From NCBI RefSeq assembly GCF_022163125.1, contig NZ_CP091881.1, forward strand, positions 3,038,001-3,102,000: 64,000 nt of DNA. Reading direction: 5' to 3'. Made by a program: the position numbers and the translations under genes. Shown here piece after piece: positions 7,672-15,564 of this stretch (its first letter is position 1; every line of letters starts with the position of its first letter). Below the pieces are notes generated by a model, which saw only the letters and a program-made list of their open reading frames with translations, did not search any database and was not told where the DNA came from. The DNA is from Paenibacillus sp. HWE-109 (lineage in GTDB: Bacteria > Bacillota > Bacilli > Paenibacillales > NBRC-103111).

Positions 7672-8763
7672 ATGAGTACGTATACCAAGCTTTTGTCCGC
7701 ATTTCAGTTAGGTTCCCTGCTACTGCCCAATCGGGCGGCGCTTTCACCGATGACACGTACGAGCGCAGAATCAAATGGCCTGGCAAACGACCGGATGGCG
7801 CGGTATTATGCAAGGTTCGCGAAAGGCGGGTTCGGTCTTATCATTACAGAAGGCATTTATCCGGACTTGTTGAACAGCCAAAGTTATAAGAACCAGCCTG
7901 GCATTGCCAATGAAGAGCAAGCCGAGTCTTGGAAGCCTGTCATACAGGCAGTACATCGCGAAGGCGGACGAATAATCGCGCAGCTGATGCATGCTGGTGC
8001 CCTCGTTCAGCACGATGGATTTATACCGGTAGCGCCTTCAGCTGTTAAGCCGGTCGGTACGATGTTAGAAGATCACGGAGGTAGCGGGGAATTTACCGTC
8101 CCAAAAGCGATGACGATATCGGAGATCCGGAAGGCAATCGATCATTTCGCCCAAGCCGCCCTTCGCGCCAAGCTGGTCGGATTCGATGGAGTTGAAGTGC
8201 ATGCCGCCAACGGCTATTTGCTCGACCAATTCATTACCAATTACACGAACCTCAGAACCGATGATTACGGCGGTTCTACGGAGAGACGTATCCGGATCGT
8301 GGAGGAAGTATTGAGAGCAATCCGCGACGTTGTAGGCCCAGATTATACAGTAGGCGTGCGCATCTCGCAAGGCAAAGTGAACGATATCCACCATAAGTGG
8401 GCAAACGGAATCGAAGATGCCAAAATCATTTTCCAGAAACTGAGCAATGCTTACCCGACCTACATTCATACAACCGAATACAAAGCGTTTGCGCCCGCAT
8501 TCGCAGACGGCGGCCCCACACTGGCAGAACTCGCCGCAAAGTACGGCGGCTTGCCCGTCATCGCGAACGGCAAACTAGGCGAGCCTGCAAAGGCGGAACA
8601 GCTCTTGACGGCGAATAATGCTGACCTTGTCGCGATCGGCACAAGTGCATTAGTAAATTCAGATTGGGTGAATAAATTGAAGGAAGGAACCACGCTTAAC
8701 CATTTCGACCATCGCTTCCTGCACCCCATCGCTACGCTACGAGATGATGAAGTAGTCGTATAA
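7672..8763 (+). CDS. Old Yellow Enzyme-family NADH:flavin oxidoreductase
   Basis: 363 residues forming an FMN-binding TIM barrel. Landmarks are NRAALSPMTRTSAE near the N-terminus, GFGLIITEG, the substrate-binding region AQLMHAGAL, GFDGVEVHAANGYLLDQF and the phosphate-binding PVIANGKLGEPAKAE. These enzymes reduce activated alkenes such as enones with NAD(P)H. The ATG at 7672 follows GAGGAGG at the right distance; upstream in-frame ATGs at 7579 and nearby lie in the intergenic promoter and are less likely. It is transcribed away from the broken lysR gene. Confidence 0.9.
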   Translation: MSTYTKLLSAFQLGSLLLPNRAALSPMTRTSAESNGLANDRMARYYARFAKGGFGLIITEGIYPDLLNSQSYKNQPGIANEEQAESWKPVIQAVHREGGRIIAQLMHAGALVQHDGFIPVAPSAVKPVGTMLEDHGGSGEFTVPKAMTISEIRKAIDHFAQAALRAKLVGFDGVEVHAANGYLLDQFITNYTNLRTDDYGGSTERRIRIVEEVLRAIRDVVGPDYTVGVRISQGKVNDIHHKWANGIEDAKIIFQKLSNAYPTYIHTTEYKAFAPAFADGGPTLAELAAKYGGLPVIANGKLGEPAKAEQLLTANNADLVAIGTSALVNSDWVNKLKEGTTLNHFDHRFLHPIATLRDDEVVV

Positions 8764-8775
8764 AAACGGATATTG

Positions 8776-9027
8776 GTTTATCCAATGCTCGCTGTAATAT
8801 TGGACTGCTTGTAATACGCCAATACCCTTTTCGGGTATTCCCCCATTCAAAGGCTTTATCCTTAGGTATTCCTAAAGATAACTGCCTTTTTATTTTGGTC
8901 CTCGGTTTCTTCCATTACTTCCATAAGCACATGCGTAACCTTCTTCGAATCCATTTGTCCATATCCTTCAAAATACTCGACGTTTCCGCAAGCTAGAAAT
9001 TACCGCACCATCCCATCAAGTACTTTC
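8776..9027 (-). pseudogene. Group II intron reverse transcriptase/maturase C-terminal remnant
   Basis: Reading the minus strand gives KYLMGWCGNF, a stop, LAETSSILKDMDKWIRRRL, RMCLWK, a stop, WKKPRTKIKRQLSLGIPKDK, AFEWGNTRKGYWRITSSPIL and QRALD. This is the maturase (domain X) end of a group II intron-encoded protein, which typically reads DKWIRRRLRMCLWKQWK...GNTRKGYWRI. Two in-frame stops and the loss of the whole RT domain make it dead. No intact intron ribozyme domain V was recognised next to it. It fills the gap between the OYE gene and the next gene. Confidence 0.8.
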
Positions 9028-9101
9028 GGTTCTTTGTTCACATTCGCCTGCTCTTTTGGTTTTCACGAAGATGTGCCCCTCAACTATATTTCTCCGTTAG
9101 T

Positions 9102-9800
9102 TTAATCCTCAGGCTGACTTAAGACAGTAGAAATAAAAGAGTCAACGATGCAGTGTGTTGAATTAGAAGTGGAACTTAATTGGGGAACAAATAACGTACC
9201 TATGAAGAACTTATGCTCAAGTAATTCAATAATTCTTGGGTTGCCAATGTAATCCGTTCCAACTATTCTTAATCCGGCTTCATGAATTTGTTTTTCATAT
9301 TCCGAACTAAGTCCATAGTTACATCTGAATTGTTCAATGACATTTTCAACTTGATAAATATCATAGATTCTCGAGGGTTTCTTTACTATGACTTCACCTT
9401 TTTGGCCGACTAATGAGCAAGCCAGTTTACTGATAACTACTTGATTTGCGTGTGGATCGCGTTCTTCGTGCCCAGCATTCTCCAGCATCATTTTGTTTCT
9501 TGCATATTCCATAATGATGTATTGAAATCCAGCGCATGTCCCTAACAAAGGTATATTGTTTTCGCGTGCATATTGAATAATGCTAAGTACCCCATCAACG
9601 GAATCTGGGAACCCTGGACCTATCCAAAAACCCTGAAAGGTTTCCTTGATGGTATCCAGTTGTTTAATTATGGCAGCGGTAGGAATCCACTCATACTCGA
9701 TAAAAACTCCTAATTTCCTAAATGAATGTAGAAGTGCATCGTTAGTAGCAATCTGTGATGGATATTCTGGACGAAAGTCACCAACAATCCCAATTTTCAT
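9102..9800 (-). CDS. CTP synthase C-terminal-like (class I glutamine amidotransferase) protein
   Basis: About 232 residues resembling the glutaminase domain of CTP synthase without the synthase domain. IGPGFPDSVDG and the nucleophile elbow LLGTCAGFQYII, with Cys, are conserved. At the end, where a working glutaminase has FHPE, this protein has LFVPQL, so the catalytic His and Glu are absent; that change is characteristic of a stand-alone family of unknown function. ATG 9800 is preceded by AAGGGGG; the frame opens slightly earlier at 9824. It is a cytosolic protein with no obvious operon partner. Confidence 0.75.
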   Translation of the reverse strand: MKIGIVGDFRPEYPSQIATNDALLHSFRKLGVFIEYEWIPTAAIIKQLDTIKETFQGFWIGPGFPDSVDGVLSIIQYARENNIPLLGTCAGFQYIIMEYARNKMMLENAGHEERDPHANQVVISKLACSLVGQKGEVIVKKPSRIYDIYQVENVIEQFRCNYGLSSEYEKQIHEAGLRIVGTDYIGNPRIIELLEHKFFIGTLFVPQLSSTSNSTHCIVDSFISTVLSQPED

Positions 9801-9923
9801 TATGTATGCCCCCTTCAAATTCAACTAGGAAATTATACCATATGTTAGCAATTGTCCATGTCCTCCATCGGGAATAAGATGAATGCAATATCCACTCACA
9901 TTCGCCTTACCGAAGATTTACTA

Positions 9924-10472
9924 CTATAGAAATGAGTGAATCAAAAATAATATAGCAAATGCTAGTCCACATCTTAAATGCCATTTCTTATCGAGTCTTC
10001 TGTAACGGAATAAACCTGAAATCGGTACCGGAAACAGGACGATTAGTGCAAGAAGCCCGGTAATGTTGTTGAAATCCCATTTAAAACCATACATAAAAAC
10101 GGCAACCGCATGGAGAGTAATGAGTGCGATAGCGAGAATCGCAATCGAGGTATGATATTTTTTGACAATACGAAGTAGTATAACCATACCTTTTTTTAGA
10201 CCAGCTAAGGTTGCCCAAATACGCTGTTTGATTATAAATGCTAAAACATAATTCGCTAACACTACGAATAAGGCTATTCGGGCATTGGAGCCATAATCCT
10301 TGAATGTATGCTCAAAACGACGATCATGCAATGTTGCTGAGGGTAAATGAAGAAGACTCCAAAGCTGCCATATGAAATAGATTGCGGACACGGCTATCGC
10401 ACCAAATACCCATATTCGTTCTTTCTTTGGAATCCATAATGGTTTTCCTTCTACATTTTTCTGAAAGCTCAT
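9924..10472 (-). CDS. Membrane protein, cytochrome b561/ferric-reductase-like
   Basis: 182 residues with about five hydrophobic helices (near residues 24-45, 65-85, 110-132, 142-158 and 168-182). Two helices carry spaced histidines, YHTSIAILAIALITLH and WHLRCGLAFAILFLIH, each about 14 residues apart, the pattern used to hold heme between helices in b-type membrane cytochromes. It could be a heme-carrying electron-transfer membrane protein, but no cofactor domain is fused. GGAGGAG precedes the ATG. The specific partner is unknown. Confidence 0.6.
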   Translation of the reverse strand: MSFQKNVEGKPLWIPKKERIWVFGAIAVSAIYFIWQLWSLLHLPSATLHDRRFEHTFKDYGSNARIALFVVLANYVLAFIIKQRIWATLAGLKKGMVILLRIVKKYHTSIAILAIALITLHAVAVFMYGFKWDFNNITGLLALIVLFPVPISGLFRYRRLDKKWHLRCGLAFAILFLIHSFL

Positions 10473-10579
10473 CTTAACTCCTCCAACTCTTATTTATATT
10501 TGTACTATATCCCCTTTTTATGAAAATGAAATGAGAAGCACAAAAATAACCAACGATTATGTTTGTGTCACCGAACAAG

Positions 10580-10611
10580 AAAAAAAACCGCAGCATGAAG
10601 CATGCCGCAGT
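10580..10611 (-). terminator. Terminator of the small-ORF transcript
   Basis: On the minus strand CTGCGGCATG and CATGCTGCGG form a roughly 10-bp stem (one G-U) with a 3-nt loop followed by T8. It ends the transcript coming from 11034/10842. Confidence 0.85.
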
Positions 10612-10656
10612 TCTCTAACTCGTATTACTTTAGATCGTTCCATGCCGAAGCTCAAC

Positions 10657-10842
10657 TTAGGAACTGACATCCGTATCAATGATTTCATCCAGTTCTGAAC
10701 TATGTTCGTTTGCGGCTGCAATAATTTCTTGATCAACCTTATTACTTCCTTGAATTTGCTCCGCAGCTTGGGCTTGATTGTTCAGTTGCTTAACAATTTG
10801 TCCTGTGCCATGAGCTCCTTGATGTCCCCTACTGGATGTCAT
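10657..10842 (-). CDS. Small hydrophilic protein of unknown function
   Basis: 61 residues, rich in Gln, Asn, Ser and acidic residues, with no membrane segment or cysteine. GGAGG lies 9 nt before the ATG and a strong terminator follows, so it is likely translated. The Gln/Asn-rich middle (VKQLNNQAQAAEQIQGSNK) is reminiscent of small spore proteins, but I cannot assign it to a known SASP family. It follows another small hydrophilic ORF. Confidence 0.55.
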   Translation of the reverse strand: MTSSRGHQGAHGTGQIVKQLNNQAQAAEQIQGSNKVDQEIIAAANEHSSELDEIIDTDVSS

Positions 10843-10902
10843 TGTATTTATCCTCCAAATTCGAAAATTGATCTACCTACTAAATTATTCGCTGAAATGT
10901 TT

Positions 10903-11034
10903 TTAAGCATCACCTGGTTGATCATGTGTATTATTTGGTGCAGATTGGTCAGGCGATTTTCGAGTTCGAGATTGCAGTTCCTTATCTACGGTTCGCTGAG
11001 ATTTGGTTATCTTGGTTTTAGTTTTATCGGACAT
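10903..11034 (-). CDS. Very small basic hydrophilic protein
   Basis: 43 residues starting MSDKTKTKITKSQRTVDKEL, strongly charged, with a Pro/Asp/Asn tail. I chose ATG 11034 because GGGAGGT lies 7 nt upstream; the frame remains open to 11091. It lies 60 bp before the 61-residue ORF and the two could be one transcript. Size and composition would suit a spore or stress protein, but this is a guess. Confidence 0.45.
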   Translation of the reverse strand: MSDKTKTKITKSQRTVDKELQSRTRKSPDQSAPNNTHDQPGDA

Positions 11035-11243
11035 TGAGATTACCTCCCTTTCACCCATTTGAGTAATTTGAAACATATATATTGTACTCACTTAAGAAGT
11101 AATATAAGCAGACATATTGTGCCAATCACTTAGTTGGTCGACGCAATTAAACAATAATTTCTTACTGGGAACTAAAGCTTTTCAAATATGATTACTCTTG
11201 CATAATCATCCCTTAATCTCCACAAAATAAAGCACATTTATTA

Positions 11244-11990
11244 TCATGACCCAAGCCTTCTAAAAAAGACTTGCTCAGCTGAGACAATAAAGTCAATTAA
11301 CCCCATATCCTGACTCTGAAGCAACATGTGAAACTCATATCTGTCATCCACTCTATATACTTCCTCATATAACCACCATGAGTTTTCCAATCCATCATCT
11401 TGCTTAATTATCGTAACATTCTCAAAGATCACTTCGTCAATGTTTGTAAAACCACCAGAGGTGTCAAGAATTAGTGTTATTGATTGATCATTCTGAATTG
11501 ATTTGGTAATCTTACAATCATGAAAGCTGAAATTCTCAACAATTCCTCTATCCAATGATAATGAAGCTTCTTTATGATATTTTCTGAAATTTACACCTGT
11601 TGTCTCTACAACCCTTTTATTATCCTCACAAAATTGAGCTACAGCATTTATAACATCACTTGTTGCTTTATTTAAGGCAAAAACCCTTAGATCGGCTATC
11701 TTATTCAAAATGGTTTCTGGTAATGACTTTCTTAAATGCTCTTGATTATAAATGATCGATTCATGAAATTGTTTCGTTTCTTTATCTTTATTGAAAGGCT
11801 CATTCGTTCCGTTCGCTTGCATAATGGAAGCCACTTCTTCTTGGAGCTGAAGCCATTTGTTTAATTCATCTTTATAGAGTTGTTGAAAATATGCTTCTGA
11901 GAATGTTCCCGCTTGTTTTTCTTCCTCTAAACCTAAATGAAAGCTCATTTTTTGACAAAGTTCGTACCATTCTTTCGTAAAATATTTCAT
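11244..11990 (-). CDS. DUF4085 family protein
   Basis: 248 residues beginning MKYFTKEWYELCQKMSFHLG, the start I associate with DUF4085 proteins of Bacillales. The first half is helical and charged; the second half (from about VENFSFHDCKIT) looks like beta strands. There is no signal or membrane segment. GAGGAG lies about 11 nt before the ATG. Function is unknown and the neighbours give no clue. Confidence 0.7.
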   Translation of the reverse strand: MKYFTKEWYELCQKMSFHLGLEEEKQAGTFSEAYFQQLYKDELNKWLQLQEEVASIMQANGTNEPFNKDKETKQFHESIIYNQEHLRKSLPETILNKIADLRVFALNKATSDVINAVAQFCEDNKRVVETTGVNFRKYHKEASLSLDRGIVENFSFHDCKITKSIQNDQSITLILDTSGGFTNIDEVIFENVTIIKQDDGLENSWWLYEEVYRVDDRYEFHMLLQSQDMGLIDFIVSAEQVFFRRLGS

Positions 11991-12029
11991 TAAATAATTT
12001 TCTCCTCACTACTCGCTACTTAAATGAAC

Positions 12030-12060
12030 AAAAAAAGGAGCACCGTGAGTCAGGCTCCTT
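12030..12060 (-). terminator. Terminator of the GNAT-VOC transcript
   Basis: On the minus strand AAGGAGC and GCTCCTT arms enclose a loop and are followed by T7, starting just after the VOC stop codon. Confidence 0.8.
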
Positions 12061-12062
12061 CA

Positions 12063-12509
12063 CTATCGCAGTTGTTCCGCCAAACCGATTAGAATTCCTT
12101 CATTTCCACGAATGTAGCAGAGCCGATACGAGTCCTCGTACTGAACCACTTCGCCAACGAGCTGAGCACCATACTTAATGAGTCTGGATACCACTTCGTC
12201 AATGTCTTCAACGGTGAACATGACACGTAAATAACCGAGGGCATTTACAGGAGCAGTTCGGTGATCTGATATGGTAGGTGGGGTGAGAAATCGCGAAAGT
12301 TCCAGTCGGCTGTGGCCATCTGGGGTAACCATCATAGCAATCTCTACACACTGTGAACCCAGCCCGGTTACGCGACCAGCCCATTCACCTTCGACAGTAG
12401 CTCGCCCTTCGAGCTTCAAGCCAACCTCCTCGAAAAAAGAGATTGCGTCATCAAGGGATTCTACAACGATGCCAACATTGTCCATTCTTAGTAATTTGCT
12501 TTTTGCCAT
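12063..12509 (-). CDS. VOC superfamily (glyoxalase/bleomycin-resistance-like) protein
   Basis: 148 residues with two beta-alpha-beta-beta-beta modules: DNVGIVVESLDDAISFFEEVGL in the first and LGYLRVMFTVEDIDEVVSRL in the second. Candidate metal ligands are few, with no clear H/E quartet, so whether it is enzymatic or binds small molecules is open. AAAGGAG precedes the ATG. It lies 17 bp after a GNAT gene on the same strand and the two share one terminator. Confidence 0.82.
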   Translation of the reverse strand: MAKSKLLRMDNVGIVVESLDDAISFFEEVGLKLEGRATVEGEWAGRVTGLGSQCVEIAMMVTPDGHSRLELSRFLTPPTISDHRTAPVNALGYLRVMFTVEDIDEVVSRLIKYGAQLVGEVVQYEDSYRLCYIRGNEGILIGLAEQLR

Positions 12510-12526
12510 AGTTTTATCTCCTTTAA

Positions 12527-12946
12527 TTACTCATATACCAAAACCCAATATTTCCCTTCTGCATTTCCTTCTTCAACAACTTTCTTCCAACCATTATTCT
12601 CATAAAACTTTATCGCTTTTTGATTTTCGGATACACATTTCAATGTTACTGGCTTATTCATTTTTTCTATAGAGGCATTAACCAACTTACCACCAACACC
12701 CTTACCTGAGCAATCAGGATGAACAAATAAATTATGTATAAAATCATCTGGCAGGTACAATGAAGCAAATCCAAGAATATGAGTATCTTCCTCTGCAATA
12801 ATAATATACTCTCCTTCAGTATGCTTATCGAAGTCTTCTAAAGTCATTTCTTCTGTATCTGCCCAATGAAAACTATTACGACGAGATTCTAGATATATAA
12901 GTCTTAAATCAGGGTAATCTAATTCATTTGCTACTCTAATATTCAT
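12527..12946 (-). CDS. GNAT-family N-acetyltransferase
   Basis: 139 residues with the GNAT core: ILGFASLYLPDDFIHNLFVHPDCSG is strand beta4 and the pyrophosphate-binding loop (SGKGVGGKL, close to the R/Q-x-x-G-x-G/A motif), and FYENNGWKKV near the end. It transfers acetyl from acetyl-CoA to an unknown amine. A GGAGTG site precedes the ATG. It is co-transcribed with the VOC gene that follows. Confidence 0.85.
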   Translation of the reverse strand: MNIRVANELDYPDLRLIYLESRRNSFHWADTEEMTLEDFDKHTEGEYIIIAEEDTHILGFASLYLPDDFIHNLFVHPDCSGKGVGGKLVNASIEKMNKPVTLKCVSENQKAIKFYENNGWKKVVEEGNAEGKYWVLVYE

Positions 12947-13051
12947 AAGTTCACTCCAACTTTTTTTATATAAATAATAACATAATTTTTTAATCTATAT
13001 ATCCAGGAGAAACCGTAGGAGGAAACGCATTTGATTTATCAATAATTGAAT

Positions 13052-13273
13052 CTATTTTGTCGCTTTTAAATACACATCATTTTTTTGTATGGCAATAGCA
13101 TTCTGTTGGTCAACACCGACTATTTTAAATAATTTGCTCCCTACTTCTGCATCATTTGCTTCACCGTTGTTTTGAGGCATTGGACGTACTCTTTTTCTTA
13201 TCTCACCTATCTGATCTCCAATATCCTTGGATGGTACGTTCTCAGCAGATATACCATAAATAATTTTCAACAT
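13052..13273 (-). CDS. Small hypothetical protein
   Basis: 73 residues, hydrophilic, starting MLKIIYGISAENVPSKDIGD and ending in a short beta-like segment (LFKIVGVDQQNAIAIQ). No membrane segment or recognised domain. GAGGTG precedes the ATG. It lies 35 bp after the 39-residue CxxC ORF on the same strand and may be translated with it. Confidence 0.5.
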   Translation of the reverse strand: MLKIIYGISAENVPSKDIGDQIGEIRKRVRPMPQNNGEANDAEVGSKLFKIVGVDQQNAIAIQKNDVYLKATK

Positions 13274-13308
13274 AGGTCACCTCACCCTGAATTTACTAGG
13301 TTCCCCGT

Positions 13309-13428
13309 TTATAAATGCTCTTTCAATTGGTTAATGATTTCTCCATATTCTTCTTCTGTCAGTTGCTTTTCGATCATCAAATTCGATAAAGATTCATTTT
13401 TGCTGCAATAAATACATGGCTGGCTCAT
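13309..13428 (-). CDS. 39-residue CxxC protein
   Basis: A short gene reading MSQPCIYCSKNESLSNLMIE and ending QLKEHL. AGGAGA lies 7 nt before the ATG. The N-terminal C-I-Y-C could bind zinc, and the remainder is an acidic helix (QLTEEEYGEIINQLKEHL). Because of its size it is easily missed; the strong start signal and coherent composition support translation. Function unknown. Confidence 0.5.
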   Translation of the reverse strand: MSQPCIYCSKNESLSNLMIEKQLTEEEYGEIINQLKEHL

Positions 13429-13501
13429 ATGTCATTCTCCTGTTCTATGGGTTTATTAACGATAATCAATTTTACCATAAATAGGAACTGGTTGGTCAGG
13501 T

Positions 13502-13533
13502 AAAAAAAAGACCCACAGCAGCAAGCTGAGGGT
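13502..13533 (-). terminator. Terminator of the Rieske gene
   Basis: On the minus strand ACCCTCAGC and GCTGTGGGT pair with one mismatch around a 5-nt loop, followed by a run of eight T after one C, 22 bp past the stop codon. Confidence 0.75.
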
Positions 13534-13554
13534 GAAATTTTTGCTATCAATTCC

Positions 13555-14604
13555 TTATGTCGTATAAGTTCGTCCAAGCCCTATCTCGTTAAGAAGCTGC
13601 CTATAAGCAATGGATGTACGATCAGCTGGGATATGGGCTTCCGCTTGCAGATCAAGCGGTAAATCTTCCGGAGTCTGTGCTTCGACCATTTCGCGATCCT
13701 CTTGAAAGACTTGCAGATTAAATTTGATGGTATCTTCAACCGGAGTATCTTTATCAAAGTTTCGGGAAATTGGGCTAAATAGCCGTGTATAGCGGGCAGA
13801 TACCGGCGATGCACAATTCAATATCATCAGTTTTCCATCGTTTGGAAAGTAAACAGTTAGCGACGCCGCAAACGGAGGGAACACACGAAATTCTCTAAGC
13901 CATTCAAATCCCTCGGGCGCAGGATTATCCTGACCTTTTCCGTAATTGCTAACCGTACTCCAATACTCAGCAAGTAATTCATTCCCTTCCCGCATGACTT
14001 TGTATTGCGGTACTTCGGTGTTATTACGGTCACCGAATGTTTCTGTATGCACATAAGCAAAGTGCGATACATCTAAAAAGCCTTCAAGCTGACGCCCGGC
14101 TGAACCAGCAATGTCGAAGCTTGGTGGCAATACATTTACATAATCCGGGTCATCCCATCCTGGAAACTCTGGTATATCCACTTCACTGGATATAATAGAT
14201 GTCCAAATCAAGCCATATTTTTCTATTGCCGGATAGACAATTAATTTTAGTTTAGGCGAAATTTTAGCATCGGGATGCGCGGGAACAGACGTACACTTTC
14301 CTTCACAGTTATAACGAAAGCCGTGATACGGACAAACGATTTCCCCGTTCTCAACCCAACCCTTACTAAGTGGAGCACCTCGATGAAAACAAAGATCACG
14401 AGCAACAACCACCTTATCGTTGCTGCGGTAACAAACGAGCTTTACATCCAATAGCTTTACACCGATCGGCTTTTCTGTGACTTCGCTTGCTTGAGCAATA
14501 GGATACCAATATTGGGCCAATACCTGCCAATCCTGTGGTGTGAACGTACAGTCACGGGGAAGTTGGATATCAACGTTCGTTTCCTTGTTTTCAGATATCA
14601 TCAT
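13555..14604 (-). CDS. Rieske [2Fe-2S] aromatic ring-hydroxylating/demethylating oxygenase subunit
   Basis: About 349 residues. Residues about 25-130 form a Rieske domain with CFHRGAPLSKGW and CPYHGFRYNCEGKC, supplying the two Cys and two His of the cluster. The C-terminal domain contains the non-heme iron site expected around LEGFLDVSHFAYVHTETFG (Asp/His/His pattern D-x-x-H-x-x-x-x-H). This layout matches phenylpropionate/vanillate-type terminal oxygenases. No ferredoxin reductase gene is adjacent, so electrons must come from elsewhere. The MMISENK start follows GAGGTGAG; an ATG at 14631 is the alternative. Confidence 0.88.
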   Translation of the reverse strand: MMISENKETNVDIQLPRDCTFTPQDWQVLAQYWYPIAQASEVTEKPIGVKLLDVKLVCYRSNDKVVVARDLCFHRGAPLSKGWVENGEIVCPYHGFRYNCEGKCTSVPAHPDAKISPKLKLIVYPAIEKYGLIWTSIISSEVDIPEFPGWDDPDYVNVLPPSFDIAGSAGRQLEGFLDVSHFAYVHTETFGDRNNTEVPQYKVMREGNELLAEYWSTVSNYGKGQDNPAPEGFEWLREFRVFPPFAASLTVYFPNDGKLMILNCASPVSARYTRLFSPISRNFDKDTPVEDTIKFNLQVFQEDREMVEAQTPEDLPLDLQAEAHIPADRTSIAYRQLLNEIGLGRTYTT

Positions 14605-14736
14605 CGGGCTCACCTCACGGTTCATTATCATTCCTTACTAGTAACATCTTACTACTGCGTAATTTTAATGAGCAATATCAATGACGATATTTTGTTTGAA
14701 CAACCAAAAAGGATGATATTTGTTAGAATTGTTTAT

Positions 14737-14759
14737 AAAAAATCCGCCCTATAGGCGGA
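14737..14759 (-). terminator. Terminator of the methyltransferase gene
   Basis: On the minus strand TCCGCC and GGCGGA form a compact hairpin followed by T6, 19 bp past the stop codon. Confidence 0.8.
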
Positions 14760-14777
14760 AATTAATTTTAAGCTACA

Positions 14778-15533
14778 TTAAATTGGTTTTTCTCCGTATA
14801 AGACAAAGTTCCAAGAAAATTTTCTCAAAAATTTAAAGTACGTTAACAAAAACCCATCAATGTCCTGGAGGAAATTATAACAAATATTTGATTCCATTGT
14901 ATTGATCGTGTTTGCTTTTCGTATTTTCTTAATCCCAATCGACAATGGTGTTGTTAGATGGAAAGTTTCTAAATCAGCCACTTTAAAATAATGATTAAAT
15001 TCTGTTAACTCAGACCACTTTATGTGTTTTTTGGGCTTCAAATAGGGATTTTCAATATTGGGACGAAACATCCTATAGAGCATTACAAAAGGATTGCCGT
15101 AAAGGTTTTCAAGAAACACAATTTTTCCATTTGGTTTAAGAACACGATGTATTTCTGAAAGTGCTGTTTTTCGATCTACATATTGAAGAACACTAAACGA
15201 CGTAATAATATCAAACGTATGATCTTGAAAAGGCAATTTCTGAATATCTCCATTCACAAAGAAAGGTTTCTTATATCTATCCTTGGCTTCATTTATTTTG
15301 GCAATGTCCACCTCCACTCCATAAACGTTATTACTTATATTAGACATTACATTTGTAATTAGCCCAGTCCCACATCCAATATCTAAAACCATGCTTTCCT
15401 CATTCATACATGAATCAATATAATAAAATGCACGTATAACCATCGTATTTAAAAGATAAATAAAGTTATCCTCACTATCCATAACACTGTTTAGCCAAAT
15501 ATCATGCAGTTTTTCTGTTTTATTGTTAGGCAC
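14778..15533 (-). CDS. Class I SAM-dependent methyltransferase
   Basis: 251 residues. Motif I is MVLDIGCGTGLITNVM, motif post-I ends GVEVD, and later NGDIQKLPFQDHTFDIITSFSVLQYV and EIHRVLKPNGKIVFLEN are the standard methyltransferase-11 blocks. The start is GTG with GGAGGGGG upstream. Lysine, asparagine and isoleucine are frequent and the DNA is visibly richer in A and T than the flanks. It follows the beta-propeller gene by 31 bp in the same direction. The substrate is unknown. Confidence 0.87.
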   Translation of the reverse strand: MPNNKTEKLHDIWLNSVMDSEDNFIYLLNTMVIRAFYYIDSCMNEESMVLDIGCGTGLITNVMSNISNNVYGVEVDIAKINEAKDRYKKPFFVNGDIQKLPFQDHTFDIITSFSVLQYVDRKTALSEIHRVLKPNGKIVFLENLYGNPFVMLYRMFRPNIENPYLKPKKHIKWSELTEFNHYFKVADLETFHLTTPLSIGIKKIRKANTINTMESNICYNFLQDIDGFLLTYFKFLRKFSWNFVLYGEKPI

Positions 15534-15564
15534 CGTATGGTCCCCCTCCTAGTTCCCGTTGAAA

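Noticed and set aside
11101..11243. Possible regulatory RNA upstream of the small ORFs
   Set aside because: AT-rich spacer without a convincing hairpin or conserved motif.
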